Program-made: the position numbers and the translations under genes
Origin: Burhinus oedicnemus
Lineage: Eukaryota; Chordata; Aves; Charadriiformes; Burhinidae
NCBI GenBank assembly: GCA_008921705.1
Contig: VFFE01009068.1
Span: 3,481,017 to 3,545,016, forward strand
Direction: 5' to 3'
Length of the DNA stretch: 64,000 bases
Notes under the pieces: model-generated
What the model was told of the DNA's origin: nothing
Databases searched by the model: none
Seen by the model: the letters and a program-made list of their open reading frames with translations, nothing else
Part shown: positions 23,968 to 36,267 of the stretch, piece after piece
Position numbering within the stretch: position 1 is the first letter of the stretch
Layout of the letters: each line of letters starts with the position of its first letter

Positions 23968-26349
23968 CAGCCTTTTAAGACTCAAATCTCATTCCCTCCC
24001 AAATAGTGCCCCATGATACATGTGCCGTACCTAGAGTGAGCCTCTTTGGTCTCCCTCTGGCTGACAGAGGAGCCTCCAATGATTTTACTGTCTCTGGGCA
24101 CAGCACGGCCACTCCTGGCCCTAAGACAACGAGCCAGGCAAAAAAGAACGGTTGCTGATCCCGCTCTTACCAGCACTAGTAACTAAGGAAACACATTAAG
24201 GAATAAACATCACGCTGCATCTGTCCAGCTAATTACACAGCACTTTCACCAAAACTTCCCATGGAAGCTTACTGCCAGGTATTAAACTCAAATGGTTTTG
24301 CTGAGCTGTATCTACTCAGCTTGAAGGGACATTTTTATATTTATGGGCAGGCACGCAAAAGGCAAAGATGAATTTATGAAGAAACACAGTATATTTTTTG
24401 TTTTTTAATAATTTTATATGCTAGTTTAGTGTAAAGACTGGAACAAGACTAGTAAGTTAAAACTGAACCTTTGTCATGTGGCTGGTCTTCCTACAAGACA
24501 CAATTTCCACTGCTTATATATTTATTAGTATAATTTATTCATAGCATCGTAACACATAAGCATTCAGTTACAGGATGGAAGTACAGTAAGACTGAGTATT
24601 TGGGATGCTTTCAAAGCACATACCACCAACGTTCAAATACGGTAATCAATTTAACATAAGTAAACAAGCTTGAGTAAGAAGTGGACAGATTCTGCAGGGT
24701 GAGGAAGAGAAAGGCAGGAATCAAACCACTCCATTAATAAATGTCTCTTTCAACCCTCAGGTGGAAACCCGTAGACATCATTTAAGAAAAGGTGGTGGTG
24801 GTGTGGGGCCAGAGAAAAAAGGAAGGAGAAAGAGGAGCATGCAGGAAGCACCCTGATAACAGGAGATCTGGCTTTTTCTTTTCCAGAGGGACAGCGATTT
24901 CATCATTTCATGCTTCTGCTGTCGCGGCACAGAGTGAGCAGTTGGGGCGGGGTGATGAGCCAGTCGGACCCCTGCTGCCTCGGTATGCCCTAGTGGGGGC
25001 ATCCCAATCTCATGTCTTCCCCTCAGGCTGTCTCGTGTCTTTGTCTGTCAGACCAATTTAAGATTACTCACCACTGCAGCCCAAAGGAAAAAAAAAATGC
25101 AATTATACTTGAAATTGAAGCTTGGAAAGTGGTGTGCCAATAGCAAATGTTGTCAATGTACTTACTCCTTCCTTAGCCATTTTTTAATTCTGATATATGA
25201 GAAAAAAATGAAGCCTTTACTTCAAAAAGCATTAATTTTTTTCATGTCAGAAAAATTGGACTATATGAACTGATGGAAGAAGGTTTGGCTTTTTGAGGTG
25301 AATACCATGGCTTTGGTTTCAGTCAGGTTGAAAATAAAAGCACTAGCACACACAAAGTCTTCACAGAATCTGTAATTTCAGCATGGGAACCAGCTGTGAG
25401 CAGCACTTGCTTTTTCTCGACATTTTCGCCTAGAAGGTAAGAAATTTTCCTTCCCTCACAAGGGGGAACGATGCGAGAGGAAGTAGATGCAATGGGCCAA
25501 GAAGAAAAACCTCTCAGCCCACTAAAAGCAAGGGAAACTTTGAGAGTTTCTACATTCGTGATATAAACTGTACAGCAAGGCTGTCTGGATTTGCTTTTTA
25601 AGAAGGTCTCCTCAAGTCAAATGCCTGATATCTGCCAATCCTGGTAACTCCTGTGATAACTCCAACCTGAAATATTACTTTAAAACTGTCTGCAGTCTGA
25701 TTTCCATCTCTTATTTGAGTGCAAGCCACACTGACTCTATTGAAGTCACCTACCAGTAAGAGTTTCAGGACTGCAGTTGTCCTCATTACTGTATGAAAAT
25801 TAATTTTCTTAAGCTATAACCGATGAGTCTGTCTCAGAGACAGAGAGCAGGGAAAGTTATTTCAGTGAAAGAAAAACAAATGCATGTAGCAATCTATGGT
25901 AGTTACCGCTAAAACAAATGTGACTGTCTTTTCAACAGCAAAGTTAATTTTGCCTCTGTTTGACTAATCTGTTTGAGACGAAAACATGGTCCTAATTAAG
26001 GGTTAAATGATTAATTTCAATCTGAATTAATTTTAAATTAAAATACAAAGCTGTTAGGAAATATGAGCATTTTAGTATTCAGACCCTGCAGCCCCCTATA
26101 CGTGGAGCAATATCAACAATTCCCAGCTGTAAACACCATCTAACGACCTGTGCCCGTGCTGCCTGAGCAGATGACTTCCCAGCCCTGGTACCCCAGGCGT
26201 GACAGAGCCCATTTCCCTGTGCAAGGTCAGAGCAACTCTTTATTTGCAAGATGAGCCACACTCCCTGGTCCCACAGGAACTCTGCTTTTTGTGCTCTGAA
26301 TAGAGGTGTAATGCTTCAAGGCAAGGCTCAAGCATCCAGTATCAGCCTG

Positions 26350-26694
26350 AGCTCAGCCTTCCAGTATCTGAAAAGGGGCTACAAGAAAGCTGGAGAGGGA
26401 CTTTTTACAAGGGCATGTAGTGACAGGATGAGGGGTAATGGCTTCAAACTAGAAGAAGGTAGATTTAGATTAGACCTCAGGAAGAAATTTTTCACTCTGA
26501 AGGTGGTGAGGCACTGGAACAGGTTGCCCAGGGAAGCTGTGGAGGCCCCATCCCTGGCAGTGTTCAAGGCCAGGTTGGATGGGGCTTTGAGTAACCAGGT
26601 CTAGTGGGAAACATCCTTGCCCATGGCAGAGGGTTTGGAACTAGGTGATCTTTAAGGTCCCTTCCAACCTAAACCATTCTATGATTCTATGATC
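26350..26694 (+). mobile_element. CR1 LINE, 5'-truncated 3' end
   Basis: About 345 bp carry the CR1 ORF2 C-terminus still open on the plus strand ([57 protein letters not shown]). The 3' UTR motif AAGGTCCCTTCCAACCTAAA follows, then the tail CATTCTATGATTCTATGAT. The 80-odd open codons are inherited from the LINE and are not a host gene. It is antisense to EPHA3. Confidence 0.96.
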
Positions 26695-29600
26695 ACAGTG
26701 CACTGGAAGTGGATATACCCAGCCATGAAACTGGGCGTGCAATGGACAGCATCCACCAAGCGATCCAGTGTTTCCTTCTGTTGTTTTTCTGCTCTTCAGT
26801 AAAACAGCCTGGGGGCAAAATGCCTCTGTGGCATTAAAAACCAGCATTTAGAAAAGAAGGGAATTCAATCGTAAACCCGTGCAGCTCATGGATACCTTAA
26901 AATTTGCGCACCATGTGCGTTGGCAAGACAGATGATAGCAACACTGGGACAAGCCTCCTGCCCCTGTCCCCTGCAGAGAGGACAGGGAAGCACCCCCCAT
27001 GCATGTGGTCTTTTTCAGAGGGGCTTTGCAAACCAATCCTGCTGTCACATGTGGAAACGGTATGCCAACAAGCAGCAGCGGAGGTCCTTGCACTGGACCT
27101 GAAGCCACAGGATGACCTTTGGCTGTGCAGGAGTGCTGGGAAGTGAATGCTACTGACTGGCTCACCTTGATGCCCGTGTAGAGCCTTGCATCTTTGCAAG
27201 CCCCTTTTAAAAGCATTTACACCACTCTTTTTTCTCACTATGCATATTATGGTCATATTCTGGAGATGCCGACAGCACCACGTTTATCACCAGTAACAGA
27301 GTTGCACATTCACGCGCACATGCAAAATGAGATGTAACACAGCTGTCAGCTTGTGAAAATGGATGGCATAACAAGCAGCATAGATTAACTTTATAGAACT
27401 CTCAAAACCATCTTATTTTCCTTGGGCAAGTAATTTCCCTTCTTGTGCTTGTTTATATCTTTGAGAAACAACAAAAAGGTGAAAATCATGATTAAATTTA
27501 AATGGATATTTCAAAACTGTTCATTTCACACTTCCATCACAAATTATATCCAGCCATATGTGTTATTCTTGCTATATTAAAAATAACACTATATAGATAC
27601 AGTATAGTTCTGGCTCACATACATCAAGCATAGGAAATGAAGGTAGAATTCTGCCCTGAGTCATCCCACCCTCAGTTTGTATCGCGTGCCATTCACAAAA
27701 CTGAAAATGTCTCATTTTTTCCTCCCTTCTTCACTACAGCACCCCACTCAGCAGGAAACAATGCTTTATAACATAGGTTTCCTGCAAAATCCCTCAGAGC
27801 AGAGAAACCATCTTCAGCAGCTCTCATTGCCCATTAGTATATGAAAAGCCGCATAATCTATGGCATTACATATGTGCACGTCCTTCCTCTCTCCTGGGCC
27901 TCTAGGTGCCTTCTTGCACACCCACCTAGCCCAAACAGGTGTCAAAAATGACAGTGTATTTTCAGTTCTTACTTCCATTGAACTGAAGGCATGCTTTTTG
28001 TTACCAGATCTGAATAAACAGTAAGACACCACTTAAGGGAAGAGGTCTCAAAGCTAAGTACTGCTCCTTACAGCAGAAATCACTGCTACGCTTTGACAAC
28101 TCCCTGTACCTGCTGAGGAGAAGGAAGAGGAGGCAGCAGGGGCAGCCCTAACGCTTGTCAGCAGGTGGGGATCCCCGCTAAAGGCTATTGCTGCACAGGC
28201 AGAGCACGCTTTCTCTTTGCTGGGCTGCGGCGCCGGCACGTCCGCTGTCTGTTCTCAGGAGAGCAGGGAAATAAGATGGAGAAAGACTTTAGTGAGGGCT
28301 AAAAGCTCTGGCGGGGAGAGACCCCGATACCGCCAAGGTAATACTATCCCCAGGAAAAGGTAAGGACATCGGCTTTCTCTCATTGCCCATCAGAGTCTGT
28401 TCTCTTTGTTGGGGAAATAAAAACTTACAATTATTCTTAGCATTCTTTGTATTCTTACATCATCGTCGCTGTAGTCTTCAGTGCACTATAATAATACCCG
28501 AAGCAGTTACAAAACAGGTAGCGCAGGAACCAGCAGCACAAGCAACCCAGTCATTTTTGCTAAGCATTATAAACAAATCAATAAAATCATACATTGTATT
28601 TTCTGTGCAGAAGATAAACTTTTTACACTGAAAATGCAGGCATAAAATTAAAAGTTGCTTTTTAAATACTAAAGTGAATTCCCACCACTCCTTTCATTAT
28701 GAGCTGTTCAATAGCTCTGGAAAAATGCAATTGTTTATTGATACAACTTGTATTTGGGGGGAAAACTACTGCAGATGGAAACACGCATTATGTGTACTTT
28801 TGCATCTCTAGACGTGAAAATACAGTAATCACAGCCAAAGCCGCAGACAGATTTGGACAACTACTGCAGCTGTCCACTGCTAGAAGAAATCAACAATTAA
28901 CAAAACTGGTGCCATTTCTTTCCTATCACTAGGCCTCCTCCAACAGTAAGAGGCAAATAATCTGAGGGCCCAGGAAACGATCCCTCTTCTCTCCGCTGTT
29001 TCCTACCCCTCCATCCTTAGTGCCAGTAGGATGGGCCGTGCGGTATGCATGGGGCAGGGATCCAGTGCAATGTGACACTGAAATGCCTGTAGAAAAATAC
29101 TCTTTGGAATGAGCACTTTTCATTTTTTATACCTGAAAGCTGCTCCTAGCACAAAAAACATATTCAGTAGTATTTAATCTTACTCATGAGTAAATTTCTA
29201 CTTTTTCCTCCCCACTTCATATTTTATAGTGATCTGTGACCTTAACGTATTCTAATCAGATGCTTTTTAAATTGGCTTTACTCCTAGGTCAAGTCATTCA
29301 GCAGAAACAATTCCTGTTCTTTGTTTAATAACTGTTACTGGCAGACATATTAATTATATGTACATAAGAGATAGCTTTATCCTGAGGGAATAACACTGCA
29401 CCTTTCAACTGCAGTCTGCAATAGCTCCACGTTATGCCTTGCAGGTTTCTGGATCTCTTTTTATGAAGTGCATTACAGACACGATTGCTACCAGCAATAT
29501 TGTTGGAAGTGCAACGTCAAAGATAGTAGGTCTAAAACACAGCATTACAGCAAAGATGCTCTCTCTTGTGGGTACGCAAATATCTTGTTTCAAAATGCAT

Positions 29601-31489
29601 AAGGCATTTCAGCTTCTCTGGAGGCAGTTTTGGGGAAAAGAAATCTTTCATTAATAGGAAAACATTGAGAACCACAGCCTTAATTCAGAATTAAAGCAAA
29701 ATAAACAAAGTTCTACCTTAATTCCACCCATACTTAGTGAATCATTTAAGCAAGTATTTAAACAGGGAATTTAATAAACCCATGTTTATAAGCACTGTCT
29801 TTCACTTTCCCTAAACAAGATGTTTTCCTGAAGCAGACACTGGACACACTGAGATCTATTAAGCTATCATTTTGTCAGACAAAGAAATGCCTTGTTCTGT
29901 TTTTTTAGAACTTAATTTAATCCACACAGAGACAAAAAAAACCTTCCTAATTCAAGAAGCATTGTTAAAAAAAAAATTAAATTGAAGAAATACCAGAAAA
30001 AAAACCCACCAGCATCAACTTGAACAAAAAAAAAAAGGTTATAGAAACATAGAATCTGGAAGTTTTAAATGACTGTTTGGCAAGGATAAAAAGTAAAGAG
30101 ATACTTTTTTCTTGAACTAAAATTACACTATGGATGCCTCAAAGGGAAACTAGACATAGGATCCCAACAGCTTCAAACAATAAATGTTTTCTAGCATCAG
30201 GCTGAGAGTGCCACAGAGGGCTAACCGCAGTACTGCTCTGGTTTAGTCTTTCTTCAACGTCTCCTCTGTATGTCAGAACTTTTAAAAAAACCAAAAACAT
30301 AAACAAGAACAACCAACAATCCTGTCCCCCAAAGCAAACCAAACAGACCTGGTAGACATGGCAGCCCCAGTCCTGCAGGACACAAGTTCTTGGGGAAGAT
30401 GTTTCCTTTCCAGCTCAGTGGAAAAATCAAGATAGTGCCTGGTAATCCTCCCGGGCTGGATTTAGCTAATAAGTGAAAACCAACTTTCATAACTTGGGGA
30501 TGTTTATACAATTTCCCTGTGCCTGAACCAGGCCAGATTAACAGGTTAACAATGTGAAAGGTAATATAAATAAAAAAGAACAAATGAATTGTCATACAGA
30601 TTACATCTAGCCCTAGCACTTAGCTTGTAGCCTATCTTGCATCTAATGGTAGCACCATATGAAAGTGCAAGAAGAAGGGCAATAGGGGATGATCATTTGC
30701 CATCCCTCGTTATTTCACCCTCATCCCTACAACCTAGATATTATTTCAAAGATCTGGTAACCCAAGGTTCAATATATCTGCTAATTTCTTTTTTAACAAA
30801 GATAAATTACGACAATCCTCCATTGTACTGTCCTTCATGTAGAATATCCAATGTTTTTTTGCTAATCATTGGTCTGAATGAATTTCTCTGACATTCCTCT
30901 CCAGTCTAGGTAGTCAATGTGAAGTGAAAAAATACCTCCTTCCTTCAGTTTACCTTCAGATTTGGTAGCCTTTTAGCCAAATCAACGTATCCTTGGCTTT
31001 TATTATGAGACAGGGAGAACAGCTGCTCCTGATGTATCCTCTCTAAGCCACTCCTTACCTTACAAAGATCTATCATGAACTTATCTTGAACAATCACAAA
31101 CTTTTCAATCAGCTTTTATAGGAATATCTTCTTTTATACTCATCTCTAGTTCTGCAGTGTCATTTATCAGGTGGAAAATGCTCTTGTTCTTTTTGTAATG
31201 CTTCTGATGAAACCGACTGATTTATATATTGGGCTACATTTTATCTCTTACCCTCTGTTTCTAATACATTTTGGGGCTTTACTTTGTTTTTTATTTCCAG
31301 CAATCCATTGATCAGGCTTACCTCTCCCAGCCGTCTGTGTCAATGCACGTATCCCAAGCCAAAACAGTCAATTCAGACGTACAAAAAAATTTACATTTTC
31401 TCTCTGGGAGGGAGGGAAGGTGATTTTACATTTCCTGAGGCTGAATGTTCTTTTGCAACTTTCCACCTTTATTAACGCATACAGGAGCG

Positions 31490-31567
31490 TGTTACTGTCC
31501 CCATTTTGTAGGTGAAAAAATTAATGCAGAACAGGCTCCAAACCCAATGTTCTTTCTTCCAGCGACA
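31490..31567 (-). mobile_element. MIR-like ancient SINE relic
   Basis: The plus strand TGTCCCCATTTTGTAGGTGA followed by AAAAATTAATGCAGAACAG resembles the reverse complement of the MIR/L2-type core (CCCATTTTACAGATGAGGAA, then ACTGAGGCACAGAG). Further on, CTCCAAACCCAATG could correspond to the MIR box-B side with the middle deleted. The family call is from memory of the consensus. Confidence 0.4.
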
Positions 31568-31933
31568 CCTCCTAATCAAAATGCTGCCTGGTGGGTTGTG
31601 TGATGTTACGAAGAGCTCAGCGCAGCTCCCCAGTGACATAGGTCCACTACTGCAATTAGCATGAATTAGTACTTTTGTTAGTAGTCTCAGCAGAGCTGTC
31701 AAATTAATTGGAAAAGAAATTTAACAAATGCCTTTCCCCTTAGAGATATTCTTTCGGGTCAGGGTTGAGGCATATTGATTGAGCAGTGTGGCAGAAGCTT
31801 GTGTTCCTTACACCCTCGCCGAACCCATTTTGTTGACAAAAAGAGAGAACTTTGGTTTCTGGAGCTGTTAATCTGGTGCCTGTCAAAAGCAGCCCACAAT
31901 CAATTTTATAATACCGAAGTATTCCAGCTGTGG

Positions 31934-31972
31934 GTAAGTAAGTAAGTAAGTAAATAAATAAATAAATAAATA
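31934..31972. repeat. Compound tetranucleotide (GTAA)5(ATAA)5
   Basis: About five GTAA units pass directly into about five ATAA units with no interruption, consistent with a G-to-A point change that spread by slippage. It is probably polymorphic. Confidence 0.93.
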
Positions 31973-32216
31973 GGCTCAATTAATGGCCAGTTGCTAGAAT
32001 ATCTATTCATTCTTTTTCATGAACTTTACTTTCTCACACCTCAAAGTTAGTTCTTTCAGTTTATCTCTAATTTGCAGATGTATCCAAAAGCTAGTGCACT
32101 GTTTCCCCAATTTGGAGATATTTCTGAAGTCAGCCTCTGGAGGCAAGACATAGCTACACGCATATAAGCCTTAAGGATTAGGAAGAAAGCACTGGAGATG
32201 CTGTATTGTCATCCCT

Positions 32217-32274
32217 CACCAAACAACCAAACAACCAAACAAAAAAACCCAACAAACCAAACAACCAAAAAACC
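32217..32274. repeat. CCAAACAA-type low-complexity repeat
   Basis: Repeated CAAAC and CCAAACAA units extend over about 58 bp, purine- and A-rich on the plus strand. It is a degenerate microsatellite. Confidence 0.85.
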
Positions 32275-35200
32275 GCAAAATGGCATTTTTAAGCATTCAG
32301 ATTAACAGGAGACGAAAAGCTAAAATCATGTGGCTATGGCTCATTTGACAGCGGCTACTGAATCCCTTACAGTTAGTTTCACTGCCAACCATTGACATAT
32401 TGCTGCTTGAAGTCACTGAGAGGTGGTGCTGGGAAAGAGAAACTCTTGAGAAGAGAAATGGTGCTGCAATGGCAGGTGCTTAAACCTGCATGAAATAATT
32501 CCTATGGTTTAAGTCGCTGTCATTACTTGTTGACCTAAGTCTGGGATGTAATTTAGTGAATCAGAACACAGTTGTAATTTCTAACAGCGTACAAGAAACA
32601 GCCGTTGCTTTGCTAGTGATGCTGGTAATGTCACTTAATGGGTCCATCTACATAAGTGTTTTAGTTCAGATCTGGAGAGCACTTTTAAAGCAAAATCCCA
32701 GTTCTCCTCTCTTGCCATGATCTGGTTCACAACATAAAGTGTCTCCAAAGCCCATGAATAGGTAACACTGGATGATGCACTCCCTGCTACAGGGGTTCTA
32801 CTGGACCTGACTAGAGACATTCTGGAGTAAAATGCACTGAAATGGTTATGGTATTGGCACAAGGTCCTTCATATCAACTGCTTAATGCTACTGATCTGCT
32901 CCTACTTGGCCACACTACTTGCTAATGTAGACTTAACTCATGATTACCAGCCTTCAAGTATCTCAATGCTGTCAGCATTGCTAAAGTTGTTAGATACTTC
33001 CATAAGAACAAAGATTCAAGAAGTCCTAGTAATGCAAAAAAAAAAAGAAAGATTTTATTATTGGAAAGCCATTAAACATATAACCATAAATAAACAGACA
33101 TTATGGTCTGTATTTTACCATGTTTAATAGGACATGGAATAGGCACAAAGAGAGGTTTCAGTGATTACTAAAGAAAGGCTTTAACCAGAAGACCAAAACT
33201 TATGGCTTCATCATTGTCCTAACAAGCTCTCTTCTTCATTTGCCTTGTTCACTGACTGTATTTTCATCATTCCAGAGGAAAGTCTGAAAATTAAACAGCT
33301 ATGGCCTCTGGGGACATCTGTGCGCTGACAATCTTATTCTCACAGCTGAAAGGAGAAACCCAAGGCTTTTGCAAAACTATCTAACCACTCAAGTGCAGTA
33401 TTTATACATTGCATTCTTTAGCTTTTATCTGGACTTCCTTGGTATTTTGCCTTTTTTAAAGAGAACTCTTAATTACTTAAAACACATTTTCTATGCATTT
33501 ATTAAAAATGTCTAGCTTTGCAGGCTAAGCAATTATCTGCTGAACAAAAACCCAGTTAAATGTAAATTTAAAAAAACCCTACAGTTCAGCATTTTTATTC
33601 ACTCGCCTGATACCTGTGTGAATTCAAGGGGGGTAGAATCTGATCTGTTTAGAAAACAAAGAATCTGATGTATTGCATTTTACAGGGTATTTGCTACAGA
33701 ATTACATCTCTCCTTGTCGTGGGGAAGCTTTACAAACAGCAACAGCAACAAGAACTCAATGTTCTCCAAAATCATTCACTTTGCAATGCAGAAAATTCAT
33801 AGGAAAGGAGAGGAAACTAAGTTTCCAGTATTGCATTCTGTATATATTTTTTCTAACAAATGATACTGTCTGCTAGTATAAAATGCCACATGTTCAACTA
33901 ACAGTTTTCAATTCTACTGCAGCTCAATACTAGCAGCAAGTTAACATCACTGTGTTTTATGGGGAAAAGAACTGAAGAACAGCATTAAAATATATTTAAT
34001 GACTCCACATTGTTTTACACAAAAGCTTTTGCTGTATAGACATCATACCATTTTCTGACTGAAGGAAGAATATTGGAAACACAAAGGATTTACCTACACC
34101 ATTGTTTTTATTTTCATTTTTCCACTTCCTGCCTTAACAATTCAAAAGCAGAAACCAAGGAGGCTGAAAGGCCATACGAACCCCTCAAAAGTTGAAAGCA
34201 TTTAGGCAAATCCACCACAGGATATGAACTTTTGCATCCATCAGTACCAACTGATGTGGAAGAAGGGTTGTGGTGGGTTTTTCTCCTACTAGGAATATTC
34301 CTACCTGCTCCCACTAGAATCCTTTGGTGTTGACTAAGAGTTTCGAGCCACACCCTCTGCAGTTGAGCTGAAATAATTTGTCTGCTTCATTTTGGAAAAA
34401 GGGAAGTCAAGTTATGGATGGTTACTTTGCTGAGCAAAACTCCGATCAGAGTTCTGTTTCTAAAAGACCTATTTTACTTTTTCTGACTAAATCAGATCAT
34501 AAAACCAGATAGCACGTTTGATAATGAAGTGAATTATATGGTAGGATATTAAACCAAAATTGAATCTTACTGGCTCAGGGCAGTTCCATTGTTGTCTAGA
34601 TTATAAGTGATATACCATCACAATGATGTATATAAAACACAGGAAATTGTTGTACTAATAGAACAGTAGTTTAATCAGCCCTCTGAAGAATACTCAATAT
34701 GTTCAAGCACAGACATATTTTGATCTGGTTGTAACTGTAGTGAAAAGCCTATATTTTATCATTCAATAAAGCCTTTTAAATCTTCTATTACGTGCAAAAA
34801 CTAAAACAAGTTACAGCCATAGAGAGTAGAGCAAATCTCAAAACAATGAAAAAGGTTTTCTTTCTTGGCTAAGTCATATATTCAGTATTTGTATTTATTT
34901 ATATTATTTTAAAGAACAAAAAAGGATCAAGAAGGAAGCACTCTGCACTCTCTAAACTTACAGCCAAATAGTACAAAATAGCACACACAACCAAACAGTG
35001 TCACGTTTGTTGTGCCCAAGAGACTGGACACAAAATATTTGTTTTATTGCTAACTAGAAAATCAAGCTAAACAAATAAGTTCAGATAACTGAAAAATATT
35101 ATTCTCAGATTGCTTTTGGCAAAGAAAAGTTTATGTAAGTCCTCTATTCTTTTTTTTCTTCCACCACCCTGTATGCCATACAGCAAAAAACTCTCCCCCT

Positions 35201-35749
35201 CCCCTGATTCTCATAGATTTCCTTGCAAAGCCTGGGGCATCCAGAGGTTCAAGACAAAGCAGGTGGAGGCTGCGAAGGCACAGAGCCTCACTGATCGCAG
35301 TATCCCCCACCACGGAGCACATTTCTGAACACCCTCTCAGCAGTCCTACCCATAGCAACAGGTAGAAAAGGATGGATGACCTCAACGTTATTTAACATGG
35401 GGTACACAGCATATTTCTAACACCACCAAGGGTTATGCTGTTGAACATAAACAGAGTAGCTAATTTCTCCAATGAAAACAATCCAGTAAACAAAGTCTGT
35501 TCTTGAAAAATAAAGTTATAACAGAAATAATTTTCTGATTATTAATAGGATTTTGATTTGGACAACTAGTTCCAGCATACACAACATTGTGAGCTTTTTG
35601 TCAAATACTTGTCCTGCTTTGAGTGACACAGGACTAATTTCTCTTCCAGTAATTTTACTTTAAAGTCTCTTCTAATGCTTGGAAAAACTGTACTTTTAGA
35701 AGACTCTAGTGTCTGAATTTGTGAAAATATTTACTTTATAGCCAGCTAT

Positions 35750-36267
35750 GGTGTGTGGGTTTCAAGGTCTCAGTGTTTTTGAGTTAGCCAGGTGCAGGGA
35801 TGAGGAGGAGCGAGACCTGGGCACTTGACCCGAGCTGCCCAACAGGATTATTTCATACCATGAACGTCAAATTCAATATAAATTAGAAAGTTTGCTGAGG
35901 AGTTCTCTCTCTTCCTATGATGGCTGAGATCCTGAGAACTTCTTGCCCCGGTGCCGGACCCCTGAGGCCTTCCCTTCCTCCCAAAGCTGTAGCGCTCACA
36001 GGGTCCAGTGCTGGGAGTGCATAACTTCCAACTGATATAATTGGCTGACTATAATCCTCATCTATTTTATATTGGTATTGGCATCAATATTGGTTCTTTA
36101 GTGTTATTAATGTTAATTATCTAGTCTTATTCTATTAAATTGGTTTATATTTCAATCCTCGTGTTTCCTTGTTTTTTCCCAATTCCCCTTCCTGGGGAGG
36201 GGTCATCGGTTGAGAGAATAGTTGTCTAAACAACAATAAATTGTTGTGGGTTCCTCAAACTATAACA
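35750..36267 (+). mobile_element. Solo-LTR-like element of an avian endogenous retrovirus
   Basis: About 518 bp have LTR architecture on the plus strand. The element begins TGGTGTGTGGGTTTCAAGG, then has the motif GAGACCTGGGCACTTGACCC and ATTTCATACCATGAACGTCA. A TATAAA box follows at 35877-35882, and GC-richer sequence lies after the presumed start. ATTAAA at 36134-36139 can serve as a poly(A) signal, and a U5-like tail with CCCAATTCCCCTTCCTGGGG runs to ATAACA. These blocks resemble a common LTR type I remember from many bird genomes. No gag, pol or env sequence and no second LTR lie nearby, so it is a solo LTR or a fragment. I could not find a clear target-site duplication, and the borders are approximate. 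It is antisense to EPHA3. Confidence 0.65.

Noticed and set aside
23530..24180. GC-richer patch with several short open frames
   Set aside because: No consistent frame, homology or CpG-island density; it appears to be ordinary intron.
26881..27216. Overlapping open frames of 80-122 codons on both strands
   Set aside because: They are mutually overlapping and without homology; probably a GC fluctuation next to the CR1 copy.
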